Below, piece by piece: positions 36,894 through 47,114 of a stretch of 64,000 nucleotides of DNA (within the stretch, counting starts at the first letter, position 1; each line of letters opens with the position of its first letter). This DNA is from Nostoc sp. UHCC 0926 (lineage in GTDB: Bacteria; Cyanobacteriota; Cyanobacteriia; Cyanobacteriales; Nostocaceae). The translations under genes were made by a program, and so were the position numbers. The stretch lies in contig NZ_CP117768.1 of NCBI RefSeq assembly GCF_028623165.1, positions 3,906,001 to 3,970,000 of the forward strand, given 5' to 3'. A model generated the notes under the pieces. It did no database searches. It had not been told where the DNA came from and worked only from the letters and a program-made list of their open reading frames with translations.

Positions 36894-38138
36894 ATGCATC
36901 CGACTGAAGAAGTTGCTGTCCCTACTCGCGTTATAGGTTTAATTAGTGGCACATCCGTAGATGGCATAGACACTGCGTTGGTAGAGATTTCCGGTACAGA
37001 ATTAGATATCAAAATTGAGTTGCTAGCTGGGGCAACATATCCTTATCCAGTCGAACTCAGAGAAAGAATATTGGCAGTTGGTGCAGGCGTTGCCATCTCA
37101 ATGGCAGAATTGGCAGAAATAGATGATGCGATCGCTCAAGTCTTTGCCCAAGCCGCCCAAAATATCCAAATTGGTCATCAGCCAGCCACTCTCATTGGCT
37201 CCCACGGTCAGACGGTTTATCATCGACCACCTGGGGGAGCAGGGGAGCAGGGGATGAGAGAAATCTTAATTTCTGACTTAGCAGGGGCTAAACAACAGCT
37301 ATCCGCTAACAGCACTCCCTTGGGTTACAGCCTGCAACTAGGGCGCGGTGCATTAATTGCCAATCTTACAGGCATTACAACTGTGAGCAACTTCCGCGTT
37401 GCTGATATCGCTATTGGTGGTCATGGTGCGCCTCTCGTGCCCAGAGTAGATGCCTATTTGCTCAGTCATCCTGAAGAAGGGCGTTGTATTCAAAACATTG
37501 GTGGTATTGGTAATGTTGCTTATATTCCGCCTCAGCATGGCGACTGGCTCTCAAAAATTCGCGCTTGGGATACTGGTCCAGGAAATAGTCTGTTGGATCT
37601 GGGGGTGGAGCATTTAAGCGCTGGTGCTAAAACTTACGATGAAGATGGCAATTGGGCAGCAAGTGGTACTCCTTGTCATCCGTTGGTAGAACAATGGCTC
37701 AACCAAGACTATTTTCATCTGCCGCCACCCAAATCTACTGGTCGAGAGTTATTTGGTGTGACTTACCTACATCAGTGTTTAAAAGATGCCCAAGCATACC
37801 AACTCAATGCTGCCGACGTACTGGCAACTCTCACGGAACTTACAGCTGCTTCAATTGTTCAGAGTTACCGCACTTTTTTACCGGAAATGCCACAACGGGT
37901 ACTATTATGTGGCGGTGGTAGTCGCAACCTCTATTTGAAACAAAGATTACAGTTATTGTTGACATCAATACCAGTCTGGACTACAGATGAAGTCGGTTTG
38001 AGTGCAGATTTTAAAGAAGCGATCGCCTTTGCGGTTTTAGCCTACTGGCGAAATTTGGGTATTCCTGGCAACCTACCTACTGCCACTGGGGCACCTCAAG
38101 AAGTGCTTTTGGGAGAAATTCACAAAGGTCAGTCCTGA
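36894..38138 (+). CDS. anmK: Anhydro-N-acetylmuramic acid kinase
   Basis: A 414-residue sugar kinase that converts 1,6-anhydro-MurNAc, released by lytic enzymes, to MurNAc 6-phosphate in cell-wall recycling. Family motifs are [18 protein letters not shown] near the start, [31 protein letters not shown] and LCGGGSRN. The start is ATG at 36894; a TTG nine codons upstream is less likely. Residues around 114-121 (GGAGEQG) are encoded by GGGAGCAGGGGAGCAGGGG, a copy of the intergenic repeat word, so the protein has a repeat-derived insertion. Confidence 0.9.
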   Translation: MHPTEEVAVPTRVIGLISGTSVDGIDTALVEISGTELDIKIELLAGATYPYPVELRERILAVGAGVAISMAELAEIDDAIAQVFAQAAQNIQIGHQPATLIGSHGQTVYHRPPGGAGEQGMREILISDLAGAKQQLSANSTPLGYSLQLGRGALIANLTGITTVSNFRVADIAIGGHGAPLVPRVDAYLLSHPEEGRCIQNIGGIGNVAYIPPQHGDWLSKIRAWDTGPGNSLLDLGVEHLSAGAKTYDEDGNWAASGTPCHPLVEQWLNQDYFHLPPPKSTGRELFGVTYLHQCLKDAQAYQLNAADVLATLTELTAASIVQSYRTFLPEMPQRVLLCGGGSRNLYLKQRLQLLLTSIPVWTTDEVGLSADFKEAIAFAVLAYWRNLGIPGNLPTATGAPQEVLLGEIHKGQS

Positions 38139-38258
38139 GTCCTGAGACAGGAACAATAAATAAGATAAAAAAATTTCTTCATTCATTCAGCACTCGCAAC
38201 TCAGCACTGCTATAACTGTAGTCTTGGTGGCACTCGATCAAGGCAGGGAATATAGAAT

Positions 38259-38705
38259 GTGGCTCATACTTTTTTATTGGAACCAGGACGCTGGGCAATG
38301 CAAGGAAATTGGCTGGAACGTAATGGTATGCCAATCAGCGTCAAGGGTATGACCTTGGTAGCTTGGAATCGAGATAACTGGTTCACTATGGCTACAAAGC
38401 TGATATTCCCAGGTAGCGATCGCTCCGAAATCTCTCTGCAATACAAGGGGCGGCTGCATGATGGAGAGCGTCAGTATACTTTTTTACTACAACATAATAT
38501 TTTGGGGCAGGTTGAAGGTGAAGGCTGGATTGGTCTAGATACTATTGTGCAGCGTTACTGGGTACTAGGCGATCGTCAGCGTCGTAGTGGCTTTGAAACC
38601 CTCCACCGGATTTCGGAAGATACATATTACCTCAGTAGTGGCATCTTGGCTGGTCATTTTTTGACTAACACAATGGAAGCTAGCCTAGAGCGTCAGTCAA
38701 CTTAA
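38259..38705 (+). CDS. Conserved hypothetical protein
   Basis: A 148-residue soluble protein of beta-strand-rich composition (WAMQGNWLERNG, VKGMTLVAWNRD, VEGEGWIGLDTIVQRYWVL). I cannot name the family, but the balanced composition and start (GTG after an A/T-rich region) look like a real cyanobacterial protein. It has no signal or membrane segment. It follows anmK by 120 bases; co-transcription is possible. Confidence 0.6.
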   Translation: MAHTFLLEPGRWAMQGNWLERNGMPISVKGMTLVAWNRDNWFTMATKLIFPGSDRSEISLQYKGRLHDGERQYTFLLQHNILGQVEGEGWIGLDTIVQRYWVLGDRQRRSGFETLHRISEDTYYLSSGILAGHFLTNTMEASLERQST

Positions 38706-38882
38706 GCGCTGTATGTTTAGGCTGGAAGCCGACTGCTCAAACAACTCTGGCAACGTTCAATGTCTCATACCTGATCTTAAGAAGTCATCGTTTATTTTCA
38801 CCAACCTACTGAGTTGTATACTAAAAAAGTAGTTATCAAATTATCGTCAGGATTTTAGCATTTTTACCGAACCGTGTAGTCT

Positions 38883-38886
38883 GGAG
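38883..38886 (+). promoter_or_regulatory. Ribosome binding site that fixes the glycosyltransferase start
   Basis: GGAG lies nine bases before the GTG at 38896 but directly touches the TTG at 38887, so the GTG is the likelier initiator. Confidence 0.5.
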
Positions 38887-38895
38887 TTGAGTTTC

Positions 38896-39909
38896 GTGAA
38901 TCCTAAAGTATCTGTAATTATCCCTGCTTACAATACTGAAGCTTATATTGCCAAGGCAATAGAGTCAGCCTTAGAGCAAACGCTCACTGATATTGAAGTT
39001 ATCGTGGTCGATGATGGTTCAAGTGATAAAACTGTAGAAATCGTTAAAAGTTTTACTGACCAACGTCTCAAACTAATAGTTAATCAACAAAACCTTGGGG
39101 TTTCTGCTGCGCGTAATCGTGCTCTCAGAGCAGCCCAAGGAGAATGGATTGCTGTTCTTGATTCAGATGACTGGTATGCTCCCGAAAGATTAGAAAAACT
39201 TGTGTTGCTGGCAGAGGAAACAAATGCAGACATGATTGCTGACGATCCTTATTTAATCAAAGATGGTGCTACATCTCCTTGGAGTACATTGATTCAAGAA
39301 AGTGGAGAACATATAGATAAAATTCTCCAAATTGATCTCATTTATTTTGTGGAAACTGATATTTATGGAAAAGCAGGATTGCGTCTTGGTTTAAGCAAGC
39401 CTATATTCAAACGAGAATTTCTGGTTAAGCACGGCATTGATTACGATGAAACCATCAGCATAGCTGAGGACTTTTGGCTTGATCTGAAATGCTTAATCAA
39501 TGGCGCTCGCTTTTTTATTGTGCCAGAACCCTATTATTTCTACCGCTCACGCCCTATTTCTCTTGTACGTCAAAGCATATTGTTACGTCTAAATCAATAC
39601 ATAAGTGCTACTAATTCTTTCATGCAACAAGAAGTTGTGAAAAAAAATCCAGCTTTAATGCATGCTCTGTCTTATAATCTTGCAGTTTATCAGAAAAATC
39701 TAGCTTACTTTCAAGTTGTAGTGCCTATAAAGCAAGGAAAATGGTTAACAGCATTAAGAAAAATGGGAGAAAACCCCTACTTTTTCCCTGATTTTCTTTC
39801 CCGATTTAACACTATTATCGAACGTCGAATTCAATACTATGTGAGGGGTAATAAATCAGTTTATGACATGTCTTATAACCTAAATAAAAAACGAAAAGCT
39901 ACCAATTAG
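38896..39909 (+). CDS. Family 2 glycosyltransferase
   Basis: A 337-residue GT-A fold enzyme. VSVIIPAYNTEAYIAKAIESAL is the nucleotide-sugar binding start, VVDDGSSDKTVEIV follows, and the DXD-type LDSDDWYAPERL lies near residue 95. SIAEDFWLDLKCL carries the acceptor-side ED motif. It transfers a sugar from a nucleotide donor to an unknown acceptor, probably for surface polysaccharide or glycolipid. There is no membrane segment. Downstream, 40139-40306 looks like the decayed start of a second such gene. Confidence 0.82.
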   Translation: MNPKVSVIIPAYNTEAYIAKAIESALEQTLTDIEVIVVDDGSSDKTVEIVKSFTDQRLKLIVNQQNLGVSAARNRALRAAQGEWIAVLDSDDWYAPERLEKLVLLAEETNADMIADDPYLIKDGATSPWSTLIQESGEHIDKILQIDLIYFVETDIYGKAGLRLGLSKPIFKREFLVKHGIDYDETISIAEDFWLDLKCLINGARFFIVPEPYYFYRSRPISLVRQSILLRLNQYISATNSFMQQEVVKKNPALMHALSYNLAVYQKNLAYFQVVVPIKQGKWLTALRKMGENPYFFPDFLSRFNTIIERRIQYYVRGNKSVYDMSYNLNKKRKATN

Positions 39910-41005
39910 TATTATTACAGTTTTATCAAGAAATAATACATCCTTAGAGGATTGTTTAAAAGGGTCTTTTGCTCTCCTAGTTAGGACAGCAAAGTATCTC
40001 AGTATATGGCTAAAACCTTGATTTATCGTCGAAGTTAACCCAAGTGAGAATAGCAAAATTATACCTATTGGGACTTTTAAAACATTCTCTTACATAGTCA
40101 GAATCAGCCTTAAGGTTAAAAACCTGGTCAGGCAATAAGTATTTGTCATTATCCCTACTTACAAAACAAAGGCAGATGACAGTCTTGCTGAAGGTAGGAG
40201 GAAAGTACTAATCAAGCAAAACTTTAATTGTGGATCATTGCTCACTAAAATAACAGTTATAAATCCTAATAGACTAGAGCATTGTTTACGAGACATCAGG
40301 GCTTAGATCTGATAGAAATCTGCCCAGCAGGGCTTCATGTCATCCCCTCAGGCTTTATTTATATTCAAAACTCCGCACTCATTACTCAGTTATCAGAACT
40401 CTGTGGTAAGTGTGGTGCTCCCTAATTAAGCTTTTTGGCAAATACTATAGTTATCTATTGAGTCAAAATTGGGCAAACTAAAATTACACCACAATTAAAG
40501 TGCAAAATGGTACAAAGCGTCATTAAAAGTAAGTAGGCAGGAACCAACCTAACTATGTAACAAAATGTAAAACCGTCAAAGTCCTTGTGATTGCAACTCT
40601 TGGAGACGCTACGCGTAGCTTGCTTCTCCGTAGGAGTACGTTGTACTCCGTTTCAATAGCAATGACATACTTATAAATTTTTCCCCCCATTTACTTAAAT
40701 CTACCCTTTCTACTTGTTTGATCTGGCATGTTGCACTAGTTGTAATAACCGTCTCGGTTGCAAACTGCCAGTTCATGGTTTCAATGTTCTAAAAAAGGAC
40801 TGAAAAAAGCTAGTACAGCACTGCGTAAATAGACCAACGATTGGAAATAGCCCAAAAGTCTAGCCTATATTTTGACTTTTGACTTCCATTTCTGCTTTGT
40901 GGTACGAGCCTAGAAAGTCATTTCTGGGCGCAATAATTCAAATCTCAGTTTGAATGCACTTTTCCTCCCAAACACTTACAACCTGCTTTTGGATTCAAAT
41001 TCTCT
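39910..41005. other. Long gene-poor stretch with gene remnants and palindromic repeats
   Basis: 1.1 kb with no intact gene. It holds a likely glycosyltransferase remnant (40139-40306) and a short protein-like stretch near 39927-40000. A palindromic cluster around 40598-40650 has CTACGCGTAG and GAGTACGTTGTACTC. The kinase promoter should be near its end. Confidence 0.5.
40139..40306 (+). pseudogene. Possible decayed start of a family 2 glycosyltransferase
   Basis: The frame begins after a stop with VFVIIPTYKTKADDSLAE, the characteristic first strand and loop of GT2 enzymes, then loses similarity and ends after 55 codons. There is no start codon or ribosome site. It lies just downstream of an intact GT2 gene, so a decayed paralogue is plausible. 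Confidence 0.3.
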
Positions 41006-42556
41006 ATGTCAGACCCCAACATTGGTCGCTTACTCAGCAAACGCTACCAACTCCAGGAGTTAATCGGTACTGGAGCAATGGGTCGAGTTTATCGTGCTAA
41101 AGATACCTTGTTGGGAGGTGTACCTGTTGCAGTTAAGTTTCTGGCGCTATCAATCCAAAATGAAAAGATGCGATTGCAAGACCGTTTTGAGCGAGAAGCA
41201 AAAACCTGTGCCTTACTAGGGCAAAAAAGCATCCACATTGTCCGAGTCATGGACTATGGCGTAGACGACAATAACACTCCGTTCTACGTCATGGAATACC
41301 TACAAGGACAAAGCCTGAACAATATTATTCGCAAGCAACGACTGCCTTTACCAAGATTCCTGAGTATGGCGCGTCAACTCAGCCTGGGGTTGCAGTGCGC
41401 TCATGATGGCATCCCAGTTGAGGGTACTATTTGCCCAATTATCCATCGGGATGTCAAGCCAAGCAATATACTGGTGATTCAAGATGCCAGTTTCGGAGAA
41501 TTGGTCAAAGTTCTAGATTTTGGGATTGCAAAGTTATTACAGTCAGATGGCGATCATACAAAATTCTATTTGGGGACATTGGCTTATTCTTCTCCCGAAC
41601 AGATGGAGGGTAAAGAATTAGACAACCGTGCTGATATTTATAGTTTGGGAATTATGATGTTTGAGATGCTCACAGGCAAAATGCCACTGGTAGTCCCATC
41701 TCATTCTTTTGGAGCATGGTATAAAACACATCACTATCAAAAACCACGTTCTTTTGCTGAGGTTGCGCCTGGATTAGAATTACCAAAAGAAATCGAAAAT
41801 TTGGTGATCAGCTGTCTAGCTAAAGTAGCACGCGATCGCCCCCAAAGTATCACTGAAATCCTAAAAGTTTTAGCGTCTCTAGAAAAGCCTGAGCATACAC
41901 GCGAAATTAAGCAAGATCATCCGCTAGTTCCTGCTACTACAGTCAGCACTGAGCTTGAACAAAAGACAAAAGCCGATTTGCAGGTATCCTGGTCAAACGA
42001 TGAAATCGCTCGTGCCATTTCCTGGCCTCAAAATAAACCAATTGCCGATATTGTCTTTCCCCACCCCATTCATACCAATGGAGAGATTTTACCAGCCCTG
42101 TGGGTGATGCTACCGCAAGAAGAAATTCAAAAGCGCTTAGTGTGTACCCGCTATAACCAATTTCTGTTCATCTCTATTCCCCATCCGATGCTGCTATGGA
42201 TTACTGTCATCTACAACCACAAACATAGTGCTAAATGGTTCCCTTATTACCTTGATCTCAAAACCAGCCTTGGTCAAGAAATTACTCGATTACTACAGCA
42301 CACAGGTTATTACCGCCTGTTATTCTTTACACGAGAAACACCAAATAGCTGTACCCATATCTTACTTTCTAGCGTCGCTTCTGCCCAGCGCCAACGACTG
42401 CAAGAGTGGGTCGCAATGAGCAATACAATGATGTCCTCTGCCGACCCGCAAATTAGTAAAAGCTTACTCAAAAGCGAGTACGAAAAGATTAAGCCTCAAA
42501 TTCTGGCAAAACTGGAAAGTATTGATACAGATTCTGCATACGAGTTTTCCAGCTAG
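41006..42556 (+). CDS. Serine/threonine protein kinase
   Basis: A 516-residue Hanks-type kinase. The glycine loop is GTGAMGRVY (21-29), the ATP lysine is Lys44 (VAVKF), the catalytic loop is HRDVKPSN with Asp149, and the metal-binding DFG is Asp171. Residues 1-290 are the kinase domain. The remaining 220 residues have no recognised fold and no clear membrane helix. It should phosphorylate cytoplasmic proteins. nblA follows after about 470 bases on the opposite strand, and a PP2C phosphatase gene lies 1.5 kb beyond, but they are not one operon. Confidence 0.9.
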   Translation: MSDPNIGRLLSKRYQLQELIGTGAMGRVYRAKDTLLGGVPVAVKFLALSIQNEKMRLQDRFEREAKTCALLGQKSIHIVRVMDYGVDDNNTPFYVMEYLQGQSLNNIIRKQRLPLPRFLSMARQLSLGLQCAHDGIPVEGTICPIIHRDVKPSNILVIQDASFGELVKVLDFGIAKLLQSDGDHTKFYLGTLAYSSPEQMEGKELDNRADIYSLGIMMFEMLTGKMPLVVPSHSFGAWYKTHHYQKPRSFAEVAPGLELPKEIENLVISCLAKVARDRPQSITEILKVLASLEKPEHTREIKQDHPLVPATTVSTELEQKTKADLQVSWSNDEIARAISWPQNKPIADIVFPHPIHTNGEILPALWVMLPQEEIQKRLVCTRYNQFLFISIPHPMLLWITVIYNHKHSAKWFPYYLDLKTSLGQEITRLLQHTGYYRLLFFTRETPNSCTHILLSSVASAQRQRLQEWVAMSNTMMSSADPQISKSLLKSEYEKIKPQILAKLESIDTDSAYEFSS

Positions 42557-43023
42557 GAATAATTTCTTAATGTTACATCTTTTAGATGGAACTAAGGGGT
42601 GCTCACTCAGCGAATGTAAACTTTTATAAACAAAATATATATAAAGATGTAAGTTCTAGTTATATGTATAAAGAGTGAAAACACTAGCTTGCCAAATCAC
42701 GGCTATGTAAATTCTCTGTCAATCTTCCTGTATACATCATTCCGGGGGATTGAAAATTTACGCAGGTTAATCAGCACACTAGACGAACCAAAAGGAAGTC
42801 TGGCTCAAGCAAACAGTAGATTTGCCCTACAAAATAAAAGTAAGTCTAGACTCTAGCAGATGTGTCGTCGAAAAGTTTACTCATTGTTAGTTTTTTGAAT
42901 TGGATTTTTGTCCAAGCTTTGCGAAAATTAGTTATCGAAGTTGACGCCCCGACATCCCCAGCTCTTTTCCTCCTTGGAACCAAGCAAGAGAAGGAGGTCG
43001 CCCACTGCGACAGTAGAACGACT
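42557..43023. other. Convergent gap between the kinase gene and nblA
   Basis: 467 bases without a supported gene. There are no strong hairpins. Terminators for both genes are expected here but none is clear. Confidence 0.35.
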
Positions 43024-43221
43024 CTATGCCATAGTGGAACCGGAATCTAAGCCCCACTGGTGCTTAAGAAGTTCTTGATAAGTTGCCTCGCGCACGACCA
43101 TTTGCTCATATAGCTTGACTAAAAAATCTTTAGCTTGATCGTGGCTCATATTTTGCACCTGAGTAGAAAATGAGCAGATGCTGAATTGCTGTTCCAAGGA
43201 TAGTTTCATTGGTTGGTTCAT
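43024..43221 (-). CDS. nblA: Phycobilisome degradation protein NblA
   Basis: A 65-residue protein. LSLEQQFSICSFSTQVQNMS and AKDFLVKLYEQMVVREATYQ match the NblA family over the whole length. NblA is an adaptor that directs phycobilisomes to Clp-type degradation during nitrogen or sulfur starvation, giving bleaching. CGGAG lies nine bases before the ATG. The upstream region carries a 10-bp hairpin (43271-43298). No canonical GTA-N8-TAC NtcA site was found between 43222 and 43620 by eye. Confidence 0.95.
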   Translation of the reverse strand: MNQPMKLSLEQQFSICSFSTQVQNMSHDQAKDFLVKLYEQMVVREATYQELLKHQWGLDSGSTMA

Positions 43222-44102
43222 AGTTAGTTAACTCCGAAAAAAGAACGCGTAAAGATGATATCGCTCACAGAAGTCCAAATGGGATAATATTTGGACTTAT
43301 AACAGTCCAACATTTGTTCCTCCGTATTAAGAAAGATAACAATTGTTTGACATATTGCCCACATCCTAAATGTGGACTTTTTCTTGTCTGATATCTTGCA
43401 CCTAATCCTACTGATATACCACCCAAGTCAGCCGAGCCATATTCCGGAAAATAGGCTGCGTTTGAACTCAGATAAGTATAACTACCTCCCTGACTGCTGA
43501 CTACTTTACACAACTCTGGTTTGTAAAGAAGCTCAGATGTTATCCTTAACCCTCGATAGTTTTTCTTAAACAGAAAAACTAAGATGCTGTCTCCCTAATA
43601 TGGAGGAAGCTTTGGAGGGTAGGGATTTTAAGGAGGTTGGGGAATGAATGGTAATAAGCGTGAATTATAGTCGCTCTACCTTATTACGTGCAAGATGTCA
43701 ATTTACCAATTTATGCAAATTCAGCCTTCTTAAATCACTTTGGAGGCTAAAAATATTTGTATCAAATTGTAAAAAGGAAAAATGCTCACGCTGAACAAAT
43801 TGCTGAGTATATCTACCAAATAGGAGTCAGGAGTAAAAACTTATAACTTTGCTAATTCGGGATTTTAAATTTTAGATTTTTCCTTCAATCCCTGACGCAA
43901 GGCTAGCGCAGCGTAAAGCCTGCGGCATGGCTTCTCTACGAGACGCTGTTCGCGTCTCCCCTTCTCACATTGCCAGAGGCTAACGCCTGCCGTAGGATGC
44001 CCGAACGCTGCGCGAATAAGTCGGGAAACCCGCTGTTAGCGCCTGACTCACCACCCTGCTTCACCAAAATTCAAAATCTAAAATTGAATGACTCATAACT
44101 TT
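43222..44102. other. Gene-free region upstream of nblA and downstream of the phosphatase gene
   Basis: 881 bases. The nblA control region lies at 43222-43600. A dense cluster of palindromic words (GCGCAGCG, GAGACGCTGTTCGCGTCTC, CCGAACGCTGCGCGAA) lies at about 43890-44050. An 82-codon frame here (43265-43513) does not look like a real gene. Confidence 0.5.
43271..43298 (-). promoter_or_regulatory. Hairpin in the nblA upstream region
   Basis: AAGTCCAAAT (43271-43280) and ATTTGGACTT (43289-43298) are perfect inverted copies with an eight-base spacer, 50 bases before the nblA start. A weaker CCACAT/ATGTGG pair lies near 43359-43376. It could be in the 5' leader or be an operator. Confidence 0.4.
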
Positions 44103-44831
44103 TTAGTCAAGTGAGACGATGACAACTGTGATGTTATCGTGCCCTCCATGCTCCTTAGCAGCCTCAACTAGAGAAATGGCGACCTTATCAACAAGCCAAG
44201 GACTGTCTTGGAGGCAGCTAGCAATCTTCTGTTCGACAAGTTCTTCGGTGAGACCATCACTACATAACAGCAAGCGATCGCCAACTTTTACATCCAGTGG
44301 TTGCACATCAATCTGATGCAAGTCTTCACGCCCCAAACAGCGCGATAATACATGACGAAAAGGATGTAATCGTGCTTCATCTAAGGTGATGTCACCTATT
44401 TTGATTGCCCGTGCTACCCAAGTGTGGTCTTCTGTGATCTGTTCTAATTGCGACTCTCGGAAGCGATACAGCCGCGAATCGCCAACATGAGCGCACCAAG
44501 GCGACTCTGGGGAGCGAAAAATTACCGCTACAACCGTTGTACCCATGTCGCCGCGTTCGGGATGATTTTGCTGATCCTGCAAAATCGCTTCATTGGCACC
44601 CCACAAAGCTTGCTCTAGCAATTCTTGAGAAGATTTAGAAGATTGCCAATTTGCCAGCAAATATGCCTGAATTTCTCCAGTGGCAATCCGACTTGCTTCC
44701 TCACCTCCGGCATGACCACCCATACCATCGGCAACAACGAAAAACCGTCCCTCTGGGTCGATATGGTAATTATCCTGATTATTAGAACGAATAAGTCCCG
44801 GATCGGTAAAACCCGTGAAATTAAGTTTCAT
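44103..44831 (-). CDS. PP2C-type protein phosphatase
   Basis: A 242-residue metal-dependent Ser/Thr phosphatase. Motifs: IRSNNQDNYH, FVVADGMGGHAGGEEAS, HVGDSRLYRFRE, LLLCSDGLTEEL and GHDNITVVIV supply the metal-binding aspartates. No membrane or sensor domain is attached, as in the stand-alone bacterial Stp/PrpC type. It should reverse Hanks-kinase phosphorylation. Its start is 16 bases after the stop of the AarF-like gene, so both are likely in one transcript. Confidence 0.9.
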   Translation of the reverse strand: MKLNFTGFTDPGLIRSNNQDNYHIDPEGRFFVVADGMGGHAGGEEASRIATGEIQAYLLANWQSSKSSQELLEQALWGANEAILQDQQNHPERGDMGTTVVAVIFRSPESPWCAHVGDSRLYRFRESQLEQITEDHTWVARAIKIGDITLDEARLHPFRHVLSRCLGREDLHQIDVQPLDVKVGDRLLLCSDGLTEELVEQKIASCLQDSPWLVDKVAISLVEAAKEHGGHDNITVVIVSLD

Positions 44832-44847
44832 AAATTTTTTGCAACAA

Positions 44848-46533
44848 TTAATACATCCGATCGTAACGGTCTAGGCGTAAAAGTAGTCGGATCAGGATCA
44901 CTGAAAGCCCTGCTGCAATTAAACCAGGCACTAGTGCCCACCATAGATAATTGTTAACCACTAAGATCGTAGCTGAAAGTGTGAAACCACTGATTAACAG
45001 AGCATAGCTTATTGAGAGCTGAATACTGCTTTGGCGCCGCAACAGCCGTTCAGTTTCTATAGACCGAACGCGCAGGCGCATGTCTCCCCGTTCTAGCTTC
45101 TCTAAGGTATCCTCTAACCTACGTGGTAGACCGAACGCAGTACTACTTACCTGAGCTGCTTGACGACTTAATTCGTTAAGAAAGCTATTCCCCTCAGAAC
45201 CATTCATATCGGTCATAAGCTGCATTGCATATGGTTTGGCAACTTCCATAAAGTTAAACTCTGGATCTAAACCTTTGCCTACCCCTTCTAAAGTAGAAAA
45301 GGCTCGCATCACAAAAGTGAAGGTTGCAGGAAATCTAAATGGCTGATTATAAGCTATTTCGTAAAGGTCGTCACTGATTGCCGCGACCGATTGATTTTCA
45401 AAGGGCTTATCCATGAAATGATCCAGCATATACTGGACGGAACGTCGCACTGGGCCCATGTCATCCGTTGGGGCGATCGCGCCTAAATCGATCAGAGACT
45501 GAACAACGCGATCGCCGTCTTTTTGGGCAATACCAAATAGTGTTTGCATCAATCCTTCGCGGACGTTGGCTTTAATCCGCCCCATCATGCCGAAATCGTA
45601 GAATATCAAAGCACCACTTGCACTAATGGCAATATTGCCTGGGTGGGGGTCGGCGTGGAAAAAGCCACTATTGAGTAACTGTAGTAAGTAGGCTTGAGCA
45701 CCTTGACGAGCGATCGCCTTTCGATCCAAACCCGCTGCTTCTAAAGCTTCATACTGGCTAATTTTAATTCCAGGGAGATATTCCAAGGTCAGTACTCTAG
45801 AAGTGGCGTAACGCCAGTATATTCTTGGGACATTCACCCAATCGTAGCCGCGAAAGTTCCGGCGAAAAGTATCGGCGTTACGACCTTCGTTAAGATAATC
45901 AATTTCTTCCCAAAGAATGCGGCAACACTCTTCATAAATACCCAACCAATCTCGCCCCCGTCCCCATTTAGGATGGTTTTGAAAGTAGCGGGTAATTCCC
46001 TTGAGAATTTGTAAATCTATTTCAAATAACTTCTTTAGTCCAGGACGTTGCACCTTGACAACAACCGATTCCCCAGTATGCAGCACAGCTTTGTGTACTT
46101 GCCCCAAGCTAGCAGCAGCTAAGGGAATAGGTTCAAAATTATGGAAGAGTTCAGGAATTTTCTTGCCTAGTTCTTTCTCAATCGTCGCTTCTACTTGTTC
46201 ATAGCTAAATGCCGGTACTTTGTCTTGTAACTTGGCTAGTTCTTCTACATATTCACCAGGGAATATATCAGCACGGGTAGAAAACAGTTGCCCAACTTTG
46301 ATAAAGGTTGGACCTAAATCCAGCAGGGTATTGCGAATCCAGACTGCTTGGGTTTTGCGTCTTGCAGCTTGCTTTGCCTCAGTCACACCACCTGGATAAC
46401 TCCAAGATTTGTTGTATAGCCAAAGTTTGAACAATAAGGTCAAGACAAAAGACCAAATGTCCACAAAACGCCGTCTGCTAGAGTATTTTTCCCGATTCCA
46501 ACGGTATGCCTTATCTGAATAACCTTGTTCCAT
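44848..46533 (-). CDS. AarF/ABC1/UbiB-family atypical kinase-like protein
   Basis: About 561 residues with the ABC1 hallmarks: FIKVGQLFSTRADIFP (KxGQ-type segment), AAASLGQVHKA, HADPHPGNI and IFYDFGMMGRI. The C-terminus has two hydrophobic helices. Family members are membrane-associated and needed for prenyl-quinone or lipid metabolism in several organisms. The ATG at 46533 was chosen; an upstream in-frame ATG at 46611 adds 26 residues of less conserved type. It is upstream of, and probably co-transcribed with, the PP2C gene. Confidence 0.85.
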   Translation of the reverse strand: MEQGYSDKAYRWNREKYSSRRRFVDIWSFVLTLLFKLWLYNKSWSYPGGVTEAKQAARRKTQAVWIRNTLLDLGPTFIKVGQLFSTRADIFPGEYVEELAKLQDKVPAFSYEQVEATIEKELGKKIPELFHNFEPIPLAAASLGQVHKAVLHTGESVVVKVQRPGLKKLFEIDLQILKGITRYFQNHPKWGRGRDWLGIYEECCRILWEEIDYLNEGRNADTFRRNFRGYDWVNVPRIYWRYATSRVLTLEYLPGIKISQYEALEAAGLDRKAIARQGAQAYLLQLLNSGFFHADPHPGNIAISASGALIFYDFGMMGRIKANVREGLMQTLFGIAQKDGDRVVQSLIDLGAIAPTDDMGPVRRSVQYMLDHFMDKPFENQSVAAISDDLYEIAYNQPFRFPATFTFVMRAFSTLEGVGKGLDPEFNFMEVAKPYAMQLMTDMNGSEGNSFLNELSRQAAQVSSTAFGLPRRLEDTLEKLERGDMRLRVRSIETERLLRRQSSIQLSISYALLISGFTLSATILVVNNYLWWALVPGLIAAGLSVILIRLLLRLDRYDRMY

Positions 46534-46691
46534 ATGCTGTGTGTACCGTTGGTTTGCAACCGAATCACTTAGAAGAAAAGACACTCTGATTCCTAAACTG
46601 TTTTTGATCAAGTGACATTTGTATTTTGTCCTTTGTCATTTGTGCATAATTTTTGGCCTAATGACTAATGACCAATGACCAACGACTAAAT

Positions 46692-47018
46692 TTATGCAGA
46701 AGTTCGGCGATAATGTTGCAATTCTGTTCGTAACAGGGCAATTTCTGCTCGTAATTCATCAATATCTGCTTGCAAGTCACCTGAATCAGAATTAGCTTGC
46801 CCACTACCTGTGGTAGGTTGACCAGCATTAGCAACTTCTGCTGACCGATTTGCCCGCTCTAGGACTTCTTCTGTAAACTGGCGCAACTGCTCTCTAGCTT
46901 CGGCATCAAATTTGCCCAGATCACTCAAAGCATCGGTCAAGGCGACCTCTAAACGCTCATTAACTACTTCAGCTACCGCTCTGCCTACGAAAAAGGCTTG
47001 TACAAGGGGGTTACTCAT
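46692..47018 (-). CDS. Conserved cyanobacterial coiled-coil protein
   Basis: A 108-residue helical protein: an N-terminal helix ([20 protein letters not shown]), a second ([20 protein letters not shown]), a low-complexity Gly/Ser/Gln linker, and a C-terminal coiled coil ([20 protein letters not shown]). I recognise the pattern from cyanobacterial hypothetical families, but no function is known. The gene sits upstream of the AarF gene, on the same strand, separated by about 160 bases of TCATTGG-type repeats. Confidence 0.65.
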   Translation of the reverse strand: MSNPLVQAFFVGRAVAEVVNERLEVALTDALSDLGKFDAEAREQLRQFTEEVLERANRSAEVANAGQPTTGSGQANSDSGDLQADIDELRAEIALLRTELQHYRRTSA

Positions 47019-47114
47019 AAATTTTTGTTACGTTGATCCGCAAGAGAATTATAACTTGCCTGTATGCTTTACGGCTTCTGTTGTTGAGCTAGAAATTTAC
47101 ATGAGGCGATCGCT

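Noticed and set aside
43265..43513. 82-codon minus frame directly upstream of nblA
   Set aside because: It overlaps the nblA control hairpin, and its second half is translated repeat. I could not support it as coding.
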